NCBI RefSeq assembly: GCF_014395785.1
Contig: NZ_CP060713.1
Span: 2,260,501-2,324,500, forward strand
Direction of reading: 5' to 3'
Source of the DNA: Nocardioides mesophilus
GTDB lineage: Bacteria; Actinomycetota; Actinomycetes; Propionibacteriales; Nocardioidaceae
Length of the DNA stretch: 64,000 nucleotides
Shown: positions 17,601 through 24,977 of the stretch, piece after piece
How the letters are laid out: each line of letters starts with the position of its first letter
Position numbering within the stretch: the first letter of the stretch is position 1
Program-made: the position numbers and the translations under genes
The notes under the pieces: model-generated
Database searches by the model: none
The model's input: only the letters and a program-made list of their open reading frames with translations
Told to the model about the DNA's origin: nothing

Positions 17601-18199
17601 AGGCCGGCGAGCTGGTGCTGCTGGTCGGGCAAGTCGGCTCCGGCAAGTCCAGCCTGCTCGCCGCGCTCGCCGGCCTGATCGAGCACTCCGGTGCGCTGCT
17701 CTGGAACGGTCGGGAGGTCACCGATCCCCAAGCGTTCCTCCGGCCCGCGCAGGTCGCCTACGTCGCCCAGGTGCCGCGGGTGCTGTCCGGCAGCTTCTCC
17801 GACAACGTCCTCCTCGGCCACCGGCGGGACTTCGACGACCCGGTCTCCGACGCCCGGTTGGCACGCGACATCGACGAAGCCGGCGGGAAGGACGCCCTCG
17901 TCGGGCACCGTGGCGTCCGGCTCTCCGGCGGACAGGTCCAGCGGCTTGCACTCGCACGGGCGCTGGCTGCCGACGCCGAGCTGCTCCTGGCCGACGACGT
18001 CTCCAGCGCCCTCGACGCCGCTACCGAGATCGAGCTGTGGGCCGCCCTCCGGCAACGGCGGACCACCGTGATCGGTGCTACCGCGAAACGGGCCGCGCTC
18101 GCTCAGGCCGACCGGGTCGTGGTCCTCGTTGGCGGCGAGGTGGCCGCGACCGGCCCCTGGCGCGAGCTGGCAGCTGCGTGGAGTCACCTCGCGGGCTAG
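14642..18199 (+). CDS. Full-length (fused two-half) ABC exporter
   Basis: A 1185-residue transporter of the layout TMD-NBD-TMD-NBD. NBD1 (about 345-575) has Walker A GRTGSGKST, signature TTLSAGEEQL and Walker B VVVLDEATARMD. NBD2 (about 960-1185) has Walker A GQVGSGKSS, signature VRLSGGQVQRLALARAL and Walker B LLLADDVSSALDAAT. The signature of NBD1 is non-canonical (LSAGE) and the catalytic Glu after Walker B of NBD2 is Asp, so the two ATP sites are unequal. The linker (about 580-620) is acidic and His-rich (EHGHDHPAGDG). It probably exports peptides, lipids or drugs. Confidence 0.93.
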   Translation: MTALTTETVTPDQQRPPQEGSDPSRRIDTSRMKSPVAMAALVASAVGAVGMTLGTVVAGKLAEDPTRSLVWLLAICVVGAAVVDTSGKIAWVGCSDRAEGRLREDLLQAALRQPLAALSEQAVGEILDRIDDDSHEVGNLVRWQIWMLARTLFATLPMWVVAGVTWWPSFILFPVLAGVTWFAIRSLLGEIARRKVVEEMAWTDHAAVLEEGIAGRDDLRTSLGQAHVLRRVAWLSADVHAKFKAVVDIESRLVRRAGVLLHALLAGVAVAGVALASGGSLSVAELVTLFLVTSTFVGQIAMVANHLPDLQAGLGAVIRLRQMLAVPPEPEGGSPLSEGPLDLELRGLRFSYAEGTFALQGIDLQVPAGQTVALVGRTGSGKSTLAALVSRAMEPPRGTVFLGGTDVRELDLQRLRRSVGVVTQRTEILAGTLAENITLFADTPRSTVEAAVAELGLDGWVAGLPDGLDTLLGPGGTTLSAGEEQLVAFARLLVRDVRVVVLDEATARMDPLTERRVVAAADRLLAARTGILIAHRLSTIERAPLVAVLERGRIVQQGARTQLALATGPFRDLLEASHTEHGHDHPAGDGIDAKGVVAAELSEADHTGVGGRRRSGPPPQIEDVGTGPSLARGIAHALAVRPAWGALGALLFLVVSLAGAQGAVTGLLWGRVVEDLQRGGSPTWLTGAVVVSLLTAPVLLANAFGRYPRWWIEVMLRARMAVLYGQTRQRRLVRTPPGEVVARSMDADRYARYADRWVDFVNGLIIAGVTALLAGTWLAGAVLLAVMVASALASTLGRPIAGRSAAAASTARAGFGRALVSALDSARTVKLAAAVPEVHAHLRRVDSGRVAAAVKEHRVQAFLDGVPMVMVQCGVVAAWAIYFSGGWSLAIALLVANAVGGFDWFGRVAGMVVTEAPGTRAWQKETSRFAGGADLMDLPSRVDLVSGDAPEPEPVQRVSLERLELSGFSAVHDDGTIGVSSVDLTVEAGELVLLVGQVGSGKSSLLAALAGLIEHSGALLWNGREVTDPQAFLRPAQVAYVAQVPRVLSGSFSDNVLLGHRRDFDDPVSDARLARDIDEAGGKDALVGHRGVRLSGGQVQRLALARALAADAELLLADDVSSALDAATEIELWAALRQRRTTVIGATAKRAALAQADRVVVLVGGEVAATGPWRELAAAWSHLAG

Positions 18200-18474
18200 T
18201 CCGGGTCTCCGAGGCTTGCATTCGCCTCCCTGTCGCGGCGGAAGGACGCACCTCCGGCTGGGCGGTGAGGTTGGCGGCGCGTCCGAGGGAGAGTCCGATC
18301 CGCTCGGCTTCTGACGAGGATGGCTTCCTGCGAAAGCCGGGTAACGGGCAGGACTGGAGACACCCGCGGAGGACTGGGACAGGCCAGGCCTGACACCGAT
18401 TCGCACAGCAGTCCCCGATGCCTCCTCTGTTCTCGACGGGTGCCGCGAGACGCCGTGGTCGGTAGTCTCGAGCC

Positions 18475-19158
18475 GTGACGAGCGAGCCATCGGACATGTT
18501 CGAGGCGATGTACGCGGGCGCGGAGGCGGGTGGGGACAGGCCGCCCTGGGACCACGGCGGCCCTCGTCCACAGCTCGTGGAGTGGGCCAAGGCGCGGAAC
18601 CTCGCGGGAGGTGGCCGCGAGGCGCTGGTGGTTGGGTGTGGGTACGGGGCGGACGCCGAGTTCCTTGTGTTGCTCGGATTTCGGACCACGGGGTTTGACT
18701 TCGCGCCGACGGCGATTGCCGGTGCGCGGCGGCGGTATCCGGCCAGCGAGGTGAATTACCTCGTTTCCGACGTCATGGACCTTCCTCGTGAGTGGCAAGG
18801 GAACTTCGACCTGGTTGTTGAGAGTCTCACCGTGCAGTCGATGCCGCCTGAGCAGCACTCAGCCGCCGCACGGAACATCGCAGCGTTGGTAGCACCGGAA
18901 GGCACGCTGCTGGTCTTGGCGACCACCAGGGAGGAACACTCCGCGGTGACGGGCCCACCCTGGCCGCTGACCCGTGCTGAGGTCGAGGAGTTTTCGAATG
19001 GGGACCTCGTCATTGACCGGCTCGAGCAGATCGAGAACGGCGCTTGGTGGCGAGCCGAACTATCACGTCCACGCGACCATTACGCACGACGCCGCGGCGA
19101 GGCCACGTCCGCGAGGGATGTCTCGGCATCTAGCCCCGCTTTGGGTGCGACGCGTTGA
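18475..19158 (+). CDS. TPMT-like class I methyltransferase
   Basis: A 227-residue SAM-dependent methyltransferase. The N-terminus PPWDHGGPRPQLVEWAK and EALVVGCGYGADAEFL, followed by TTGFDFAPTAIAGAR, match the thiopurine-methyltransferase-like family. The catalytic domain ends near residue 205 (GAWWRAELSRP); the last 20 or so residues look like run-on sequence, so the original stop may have been lost. GTG at 18475 is the start. Likely acceptors are thiols, halides or small hydrophobics. Confidence 0.82.
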   Translation: MTSEPSDMFEAMYAGAEAGGDRPPWDHGGPRPQLVEWAKARNLAGGGREALVVGCGYGADAEFLVLLGFRTTGFDFAPTAIAGARRRYPASEVNYLVSDVMDLPREWQGNFDLVVESLTVQSMPPEQHSAAARNIAALVAPEGTLLVLATTREEHSAVTGPPWPLTRAEVEEFSNGDLVIDRLEQIENGAWWRAELSRPRDHYARRRGEATSARDVSASSPALGATR

Positions 19159-19251
19159 GCCCGGCATCGTCCGCAGGATGGCGTCGCCGGTAGGCGGCGA
19201 AAAGACGCTGTTCGATCCGCAATCGTGCCAAGGCAGATTTAAGGTCGTGAC

Positions 19252-20166
19252 GTGAGAGAACTCCCCGCCCTCGATGCGACTGACCAGCGCATCCTTGGCA
19301 GCCTCCTGGAGAAGCAGACGACCGTGCCCGCCACCTATCCCCTCTCCGCGAACGCACTGGTGTCGGCGTGCAACCAGACGAGCAGCCGCGACCCCGTCAC
19401 CGACCTCGACCAGCAGATCGTCGAGCGGACCGCGAAGTCGCTCAAGGAGCGCGGGCTGCTGCGGATCGTGTGGTCCGACACCGGGCGCCGGACACTGAAG
19501 TACCACCAGATCCTCGACGAGCACCTCGCCCTCGAGCCCGATGAGCGGGCGCTGCTCACGGTGCTGCTGCTCCGCGGCGCGCAGGCGCCGGGTGAGCTGC
19601 GCACCCGCACTGAGCGGTTGCACGGGTTCGCCGACCGGGGCGAGGTCGAGGAGTGCCTGCGCCGGATGGCGAGCCGCCCGCAACCGCTGGTGCGCGAACT
19701 CGAGCGCCGGTCGGGCCAGCATGATCCGCGCTGGATCCACCTCCTGGGAGCCGCGCCAGAGAAGACCTCAGGCGTGACCGGCCCAGCTGGGAGTGCCGAC
19801 ACGTCGCGCATCCGCGTCACGCAGATCATCGCCGACCTCCACGTACCCGACCTCCCCGCCTCCAGGAGCTTCTACACCGACTACCTCGGGTTAGCCGAAG
19901 AGGAGTTCAACCTGGGCTGGGTGGCCCGCCACACGTCGCCGGTATCCAGGGCGACGCTCCAGGTGATGACCAGCGATGCCACCGCGCCCGTGGACCCCGT
20001 GGTCACGGTCATGGTCGACGACGTCGAAGCCGCCTACCGCCAGGCACAGGAGCGTGGGTACGAGATCGTGCATCCCCTGACAACCGAGGCATGGGGCGTG
20101 ACTCGCTTCTTCGTCCGCGCTCCCGATGGCAACGTGCTCAACGTCGTTCAGCAGCACGCAGGCTGA
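19252..20166 (+). CDS. DUF480 (YceH-like) domain fused to a glyoxalase/VOC domain
   Basis: A 304-residue fusion. Residues 1-165 are a YceH/DUF480 double winged-helix protein: ATDQRILGSLLEKQTTVPATYPLS, the NALVSACNQTSSRDPV block and ALLTVLLLRGAQAPGELRTR. A short Gly/Thr linker leads to a VOC domain (190-304) with RVTQIIADLHVPDLPAS at its start and VRAPDGNVLNVVQ at its end. In the VOC part the usual metal ligands are incomplete. YceH-like proteins are normally stand-alone, so this fusion suggests ligand sensing linked to a nucleic-acid-binding module. The GTG start is at 19252. Confidence 0.85.
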   Translation: MRELPALDATDQRILGSLLEKQTTVPATYPLSANALVSACNQTSSRDPVTDLDQQIVERTAKSLKERGLLRIVWSDTGRRTLKYHQILDEHLALEPDERALLTVLLLRGAQAPGELRTRTERLHGFADRGEVEECLRRMASRPQPLVRELERRSGQHDPRWIHLLGAAPEKTSGVTGPAGSADTSRIRVTQIIADLHVPDLPASRSFYTDYLGLAEEEFNLGWVARHTSPVSRATLQVMTSDATAPVDPVVTVMVDDVEAAYRQAQERGYEIVHPLTTEAWGVTRFFVRAPDGNVLNVVQQHAG

Positions 20167-20305
20167 GGGTCTTGGTCATTCGCGGCGGAATGACGGCTCT
20201 CCTGACCCTTCCGTGGGTGGTTGAGCGCGCCTGAACGAGCGCACGCCGTTCCCTATCTAGGTTTCTGAGCTGTCTAGGAACAGGAACCACAGAGCGGAGA
20301 ACGGC

Positions 20306-21598
20306 GTGCAGAACGCCACCTTATGGCGCGCCCTGCTTGGGGTCGAGAAGACGGTCATCGAGTCGGTCGAGTACGACGAGGACGAGCTGCGGCTCATCGC
20401 CCATGTGCGGGCACGTGCCCGGGCACGTGCCCGGTGCGGACGGTGCCAGCGACGGTCGTCGGCCTACGACCGCGGGGAGGGACGACGTCGGTGGCGGGCG
20501 CTGGACCTGGGCACGATCCAGGTGTTCCTCGAGGCCGACGCCCCGCGGGTGAACTGTTCGGTGCATGGCCCGACGGTGGCAGCGGTGCCGTGGGCGCGGC
20601 ACGACGCCGGCCACACCCTCGCCTTCGACGAGCAGGTCGCCTGGTTGGCCACGCAGTGCTCCAAGACCGCGATCACCGAGCTGATGCGCATCGCCTGGCG
20701 CACCGTCGGGGCGATCATCACCCGGGTCTGGGCGGACGTGGAGGCCGTGCACGACCGGTTCGCCGGGCTGCGACGGATCGGGATCGACGAGATCTCCTAC
20801 AAGCGAGGGCAGAAGTACCTCACCGTGGTGGTCGACCACGACTCCGGTCGGCTGGTGTGGGCTGCACCCGGCCGGGAGAAGGCAACCCTGGAGCAGTTCT
20901 TCGACGCCCTCGGCGAGGAACGCTGCGCCCAGATCACCCACGTCAGTGCCGACGGCGCGGACTGGATCAGCGCCGTGGTCGCCAACCGGTGTCCGAACGC
21001 GGTGCGGTGCGCGGACCCCTTCCACATCGTCAAGTGGGCCACCGAGGCCCTCGACGACGTCCGCCGTCAAGCATGGAACGCCGCCCGCAGCCGACCAGGC
21101 GGCCGCGCCGACCGGATCCGATGGTCACGTGGACGCATCCGTCAAGACGCCGCCGGCGCCGCGAAGGCCCTCAAGCACGCCCGCTTCGCGTTATGGAAGA
21201 ACCCCGAGAACCTCACCACCCGACAGGCCGCGAAGCTGGCCTGGATCGCCAAGACCGACCCCACGCTGCACAGGGCCTACCTACTCAAGGAAGGACTCCG
21301 GCTCGTCTTCCAGCTCGGCTACGACGAAGCCGCCAAGGCCCTCCAGGCCTGGATCGGCTGGGCGCGTCGCTGCCGCATCCCGACCTTTGTCGACCTCCAA
21401 CGCCGCATCGTCAAACATAGGCCCTCGATCCTCGCCGCGATCGAGCACGGCCTGTCCAACGGACGCATCGAGTCGGTCAACACCAAGATCCGCCTGATCA
21501 CCAGGGTCGCGTTCGGATTCAAGTCACCAGACGCCCTCATCGCCCTGGCCATGCTCAACCTCGGCGGCCACCGACCCGCACTCCCCGGCCGGAAATGA
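20306..21598 (+). CDS. ISL3-family transposase
   Basis: A 430-residue DDE transposase. It has an N-terminal zinc-finger-like region (CGRCQRR, then VNCSVHG), a helix-turn-helix (KTAITELMRIAWRTVGAII) and catalytic acids in RIGIDEISYKRG, HVSADGADWI and HGLSNGRIESVNTKIRL. The Arg-Ala run near residue 36 is encoded by a tandem duplication of the palindrome GGGCACGTGCCC (20409-20432). Full length, no frameshift. Confidence 0.95.
   Translation: MQNATLWRALLGVEKTVIESVEYDEDELRLIAHVRARARARARCGRCQRRSSAYDRGEGRRRWRALDLGTIQVFLEADAPRVNCSVHGPTVAAVPWARHDAGHTLAFDEQVAWLATQCSKTAITELMRIAWRTVGAIITRVWADVEAVHDRFAGLRRIGIDEISYKRGQKYLTVVVDHDSGRLVWAAPGREKATLEQFFDALGEERCAQITHVSADGADWISAVVANRCPNAVRCADPFHIVKWATEALDDVRRQAWNAARSRPGGRADRIRWSRGRIRQDAAGAAKALKHARFALWKNPENLTTRQAAKLAWIAKTDPTLHRAYLLKEGLRLVFQLGYDEAAKALQAWIGWARRCRIPTFVDLQRRIVKHRPSILAAIEHGLSNGRIESVNTKIRLITRVAFGFKSPDALIALAMLNLGGHRPALPGRK
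20409..20432 (+). repeat. Tandem 12-bp palindrome in the ISL3 transposase gene
   Basis: GGGCACGTGCCC occurs twice head to tail. It codes for alternating Arg-Ala residues before the zinc-finger-like cysteines. Confidence 0.8.
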
Positions 21599-21673
21599 CC
21601 CACGGATCAGTCAGGAGAGCCGGAATGACGCACACGCGACGCATCGGACCTTGCGTCAGCGTTCCTAGGTCCG

Positions 21674-21973
21674 TCAGTCGGGAATGCCCGCCCGCGCCTC
21701 GAGCTGCTGGCGCTTGAACCCCTCTGTGTCGAGGATCGGCATCGCGCGTGTGATCTGCTCCTTGACCCGGTCCAGCTGCAGTGAGGCGGTATGGGCATCT
21801 TCGGACTCCCACAGTTCTGTGATCCAGACGCCATCCGCGTCGGTCTCATCGACCGCGACCAAGTACAGCCGGCACCCTGGCATCGGCTCGCGGTGTTCGC
21901 CCTCGGCCAGTATGGCCAGCAGTTCTTCGCGTTTACCAGGCTTGGCGGCCAAGCGTCCATGCAGCATGAACAT
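21674..21973 (-). CDS. Antibiotic biosynthesis monooxygenase (ABM) / quinol monooxygenase family protein
   Basis: A 99-residue dimeric alpha-beta barrel protein. FMLHGRLAAKPGKREELLAIL starts the first strand-helix pair, VAVDETDADGVWITELWESEDAH is the typical core with the conserved W-E-S, and the end is SLQLDRVKEQI. Members oxidise quinols or act as heme-degrading or scavenging monooxygenases without cofactor. It is a single gene just outside the ISL3 element. Confidence 0.88.
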   Translation of the reverse strand: MFMLHGRLAAKPGKREELLAILAEGEHREPMPGCRLYLVAVDETDADGVWITELWESEDAHTASLQLDRVKEQITRAMPILDTEGFKRQQLEARAGIPD

Positions 21974-22160
21974 GCCCGCGAGCCTAGCCCGGTTGCGTTT
22001 GGAAGCAGTGGTGTCCCGCGCTCACCGGCGGCGGAATGACCGCACCACGCGTTCATCCACCAACGCGCGATCGTTGGAGCAAACGACAGGCCCCCGGGGC
22101 AGCACTCGTGACGCTTCCGGGTGGGGAGATCGGCTGCGCGGTGGCGGCCCCGACTCTAGG

Positions 22161-23441
22161 GTGCGGGGGGTGGTCCGACTGGGAGAGTGGCCGGCCGACG
22201 ACCTTGACGGGTTGTTGCGCCAGTGGAGCGCTGCCTGTCTGGCGCGCCTCGGGGTCCTGGAGCGCCCCGTCGAAGCGGCCGCACGCACCGGCAGCCTCCT
22301 CCGCCGGCCAGCTACCGAGCCCGCTGTTGCCGCTGTCGAGCGTAGGTTGGGCGTGCATCTTCCGCCGTCGTACCGGCAGTTCCTGCTGCTCTCCGATGGT
22401 GCGTACGGCGACACCATGGGTGCCCTGACGACGAGTTCGTATCGGGCGGGTGACTTCGACGAGGCATGGGGCTTCCTTCCGGTCTCTGAAGTCCGTCCGT
22501 ACGTCGAGGTCGATCCCCACGCGGTCGAGATATGGCTGGAGCTGCAAGACGAGATCGATGCGGCCGATGGTGGGGTCGACCCGACGCCTGTGTTCGAGGG
22601 TGACGAGGTGCGTGATCACCGGCCGATGCAGCAGGCGCTTGCCATCGCGCGTGGCTTCGACGCCAACTGCTCGCTTCTGGTCCCGGTCGGCGGTCCTAGT
22701 CCCGGCGAGGAGTGGGAGGTCTGGGAAAACTACAAGGAGAGCACCACCCGCTGGTCATCGTTCCGGGCATACCTGCACGACACTGTCGAGGAGCATCTCG
22801 GCGTTGATGTGGACGAGGTCGAGGCCTTGCTGCTTGTGGCCGGTGCGGAGTCCGGCGACCTGTCGGCGGTACAGCGGCTGGCGCGGGTGCGGTCGCCGGA
22901 AGCCACGGGACTTCTGGTCGATGCGGCACGTCGGGGCGTCGCGCCACACGCCGTGACGCGCGCTCTGGCGCGCATCGGCGGCCCAGAGGTCGTGGCGGTG
23001 CTCACGGCGCTGCAGCTCGATTCGTGGCGGCAGCCGTATGTCCACGCCGCTCTGGCGCGGATCGGGACGCCCGAGGCCCTCGACCACCTCGCCGCCGTAG
23101 GGGCCTACCGGCACCTCGCCGATCTCGGCGATCCGCGTGCTTCTGCGATCGCCGCCTCTCGGCTGCGTCAAGGTGACGTGTCGGAGGTGGTGGCAGCGGC
23201 GGGCTTGCTGTGGCAGCTGCCCGACTCCGCGTGGGTTCCCGACCTGGTTGCTGCCTACGAGCGGGTGCCGCATGACCAAGCGCGCCACGCCATCCTGCAC
23301 GCCCTCGACGCGTGCGGGGCCGCAGACGAGGTGAGGCGGCGCGCCCCTGACCTGCTCGACGGGGCGTACGGATACCTGGCACGGGCCTTGCTACAACGAC
23401 TCGCGCCTCCCGAGGATCCGACACAGTCGCCGAGGTCCTGA
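22161..23441 (+). CDS. SUKH (SMI1/KNR4) domain protein with HEAT-like repeats
   Basis: A 426-residue protein. The N-terminal SUKH domain has AVERRLGVHLPPSYRQFLLL followed by SDGAYGD, and the conserved W-G-F (EAWGFLPVSEV). From about residue 225 on, short helical repeats follow (LARVRSPEATGLLVDAARR; ALARIGGPEVVAVLTAL; AALARIGTPEALDHLAAVG), resembling HEAT repeats. I chose GTG 22161 (GTG 22170 is also possible) because upstream in-frame sequence is not family-like. SUKH proteins often serve as immunity proteins to secreted toxins, but no toxin gene is next to this one. Confidence 0.8.
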   Translation: MRGVVRLGEWPADDLDGLLRQWSAACLARLGVLERPVEAAARTGSLLRRPATEPAVAAVERRLGVHLPPSYRQFLLLSDGAYGDTMGALTTSSYRAGDFDEAWGFLPVSEVRPYVEVDPHAVEIWLELQDEIDAADGGVDPTPVFEGDEVRDHRPMQQALAIARGFDANCSLLVPVGGPSPGEEWEVWENYKESTTRWSSFRAYLHDTVEEHLGVDVDEVEALLLVAGAESGDLSAVQRLARVRSPEATGLLVDAARRGVAPHAVTRALARIGGPEVVAVLTALQLDSWRQPYVHAALARIGTPEALDHLAAVGAYRHLADLGDPRASAIAASRLRQGDVSEVVAAAGLLWQLPDSAWVPDLVAAYERVPHDQARHAILHALDACGAADEVRRRAPDLLDGAYGYLARALLQRLAPPEDPTQSPRS

Positions 23442-23562
23442 CCCGGACACGATCCAGGCGGAAGGACGCGCCACTGCCCAGCCAGCCCGAGCGCCCGTAT
23501 GGTGGCAGACAGGGTGTCTGATCGCCCTGGTCGGACAGCCCAACGTCCCCGACGGGAGGGTA

Positions 23563-23682
23563 ATGATGCAGATGAAGTCACCGGTCGCCCATGTGCGCCG
23601 CCACCCTGAGGTGGCCATGCCCGGCACACGTGGTCGGAGTGCCCGCGCCGTCGTGCCTCTGACGATCGCGAACCGGACCTGA
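23563..23682 (+). CDS. Possible 39-residue peptide upstream of the DUF309 gene
   Basis: ATG 23563, five bases after GGGAGGG, opens 40 codons ending at TGA 23680-23682, one base before the GTG of the DUF309 gene. The peptide is basic (VAHVRRHPEVAMPGTRGR) and lacks a known domain. The good ribosome site and the tight junction with the next gene support translation, at least as a coupling leader. It may still be a chance frame. Confidence 0.35.
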   Translation: MMQMKSPVAHVRRHPEVAMPGTRGRSARAVVPLTIANRT

Positions 23683-23683
23683 C

Positions 23684-24112
23684 GTGGTTGGCGATCGCGA
23701 TCGAAACGAACAAGGGCGAGCACAACAGGCTCGACCACGCGACGCCCTTGGACGGCCCCTGCCGTACGGCGCTACGGGCGTCGAGCCCATCTCCGAAGTA
23801 CCGCTTTCGCCGGAAGGGACCCTGGCGTACGCTCGCGCTCTGCTGGACCAGGGCCGTCCCTTCGCGGCGCACGAGGCCCTCGAGGTCCGCTGGAAGTCGT
23901 GCCCGGACGAGGAACGCGAGCTGTGGCAGGGCCTGGCGCAGCTGTGCGTGGGCCTGACCCACCAGGCGCGCGGAAACGCCGTTGGTGCCTCCCGGCTCGT
24001 CGAGCGCGCAGCGGGTCGCCTGGACGCGTACCAGCAGGCTGCCAGTCCGACCTACGGTCTCGACCTCGAAGCGCTCATCGCGTGCGCCCGGGTCCGGGTC
24101 CAGGGCGCCTGA
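23684..24112 (+). CDS. DUF309 family protein
   Basis: A 142-residue protein. The N-terminal segment GRAQQARPRDALGRPLPYGA is characteristic of actinomycete members, followed by the DUF309 core with LLDQGRPFAAHEALEVRWK and LWQGLAQLCVGLTHQARGN. The family is a small helical bundle with a conserved His-Glu pair (H and E of AHEALE) and unknown function. The GTG start at 23684 fits the usual N-terminus. Confidence 0.85.
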   Translation: MVGDRDRNEQGRAQQARPRDALGRPLPYGATGVEPISEVPLSPEGTLAYARALLDQGRPFAAHEALEVRWKSCPDEERELWQGLAQLCVGLTHQARGNAVGASRLVERAAGRLDAYQQAASPTYGLDLEALIACARVRVQGA

Positions 24113-24174
24113 GCATCGATACCAGGGGGTCGATCAAGGGATGATGACGTTCATGACCATCGATCACGCCGCCC

Positions 24175-24888
24175 TTGCCGGGTACGACGATCCACCTGCA
24201 GCAGGCGTCCCTTATGAGTGATCCACGACCCTGGCAGGGTGAGGTAGCCGGTAGTCGAGTCTCGCCGCCGACCGTCACCCCGGTTCTCGTAGCCGAGTTG
24301 CTCGTTGAGGACGAGCGGATGCCGGTCTACGTGCACGTCATCGACCATCCCGAGGCGCGCGTGGTCGTCGACACCGGCCTGACGCAGCTGCACCCGGCGG
24401 TGGCCGACATGGATCCACGCCTGATCCCACTGAACGAGCAGGCTGGCTTCGACCCAGCCAGCATCGACATCGTCGTCAACACGCACCTGCACTTCGACCA
24501 CTGCGGCGGCAACCACCTCTTCACCGGGAGGCCGATCTACGTCCAGCGCCAGGAGCTCGACGACGCACTCAGCCAGGATGACTACACGATCCGCGAGTGG
24601 GTCGACGTCGCCGGGGCGCAGTACGTGCCCGTCGACGGCACGCTCGAGCTGTTGCCGGGGTTGCGGCTCGTCCCGGCGCCGGGCCACACACGGGGCTCGC
24701 AGGTGGTCGTCGTCGAGACGGACGGGCGTCGCGTCGTCATCGCCGGCGACACGGCGGTCTTCTTCGCCGAGCTCGACGAGCCGCGCACCGAAGGCCAGCG
24801 GCTCGTCCGCGCGCTCGACGCAGCGGAGGTCTGGCTCTCGCACGAGCACGAGCCGTGGCGGCCGCAGGGCGACCAGAACGACTGGTAG
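24175..24888 (+). CDS. Metallo-beta-lactamase fold hydrolase (AHL lactonase-like)
   Basis: A 237-residue MBL-fold protein with the full metal set: THLHFDHCGG, the His of PAPGHTRGS, Asp in IAGDTAVFF and the late His of LSHEHEPW. The arrangement resembles N-acyl-homoserine lactonases and related lactonases, but specificity cannot be read. The N-terminus is uncertain: TTG 24175 or ATG 24214. The downstream gene hrpB is convergent. Confidence 0.85.
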   Translation: MPGTTIHLQQASLMSDPRPWQGEVAGSRVSPPTVTPVLVAELLVEDERMPVYVHVIDHPEARVVVDTGLTQLHPAVADMDPRLIPLNEQAGFDPASIDIVVNTHLHFDHCGGNHLFTGRPIYVQRQELDDALSQDDYTIREWVDVAGAQYVPVDGTLELLPGLRLVPAPGHTRGSQVVVVETDGRRVVIAGDTAVFFAELDEPRTEGQRLVRALDAAEVWLSHEHEPWRPQGDQNDW

Positions 24889-24977
24889 CTGAGAGTCCGA
24901 CAGACGGCGGTTTGCTGCGCTTTCGCTACGCGCCCCTGCAGGCAAGGAGATTCATCACGGGTGGGTGAACACGCCAC

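Larger units (their letters stand above)
20195..21621 (+). mobile_element. ISL3-family insertion sequence, complete
   Basis: Terminal inverted repeats begin GGCTCTCCTGAC at 20195 and end with the inverse GTCAGGAGAGCC at 21621. Direct 8-bp duplications GGAATGAC flank the element (20187-20194 and 21622-21629), the size expected for ISL3. One intact transposase fills the interior. The insertion site is one copy of a short motif that recurs in the window. Confidence 0.95.

Noticed and set aside
18200-18474. Gene or relic between the ABC exporter and the methyltransferase
   Set aside because: Frames are open on the minus strand but composition is shadow-like; apart from one copy of the 13-base motif nothing could be supported.
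21684-22160. N-terminal extension of the SUKH/HEAT protein
   Set aside because: The open frame upstream is antisense to the ABM monooxygenase gene and unlike any SUKH protein; GTG 22161 or 22170 is more plausible.
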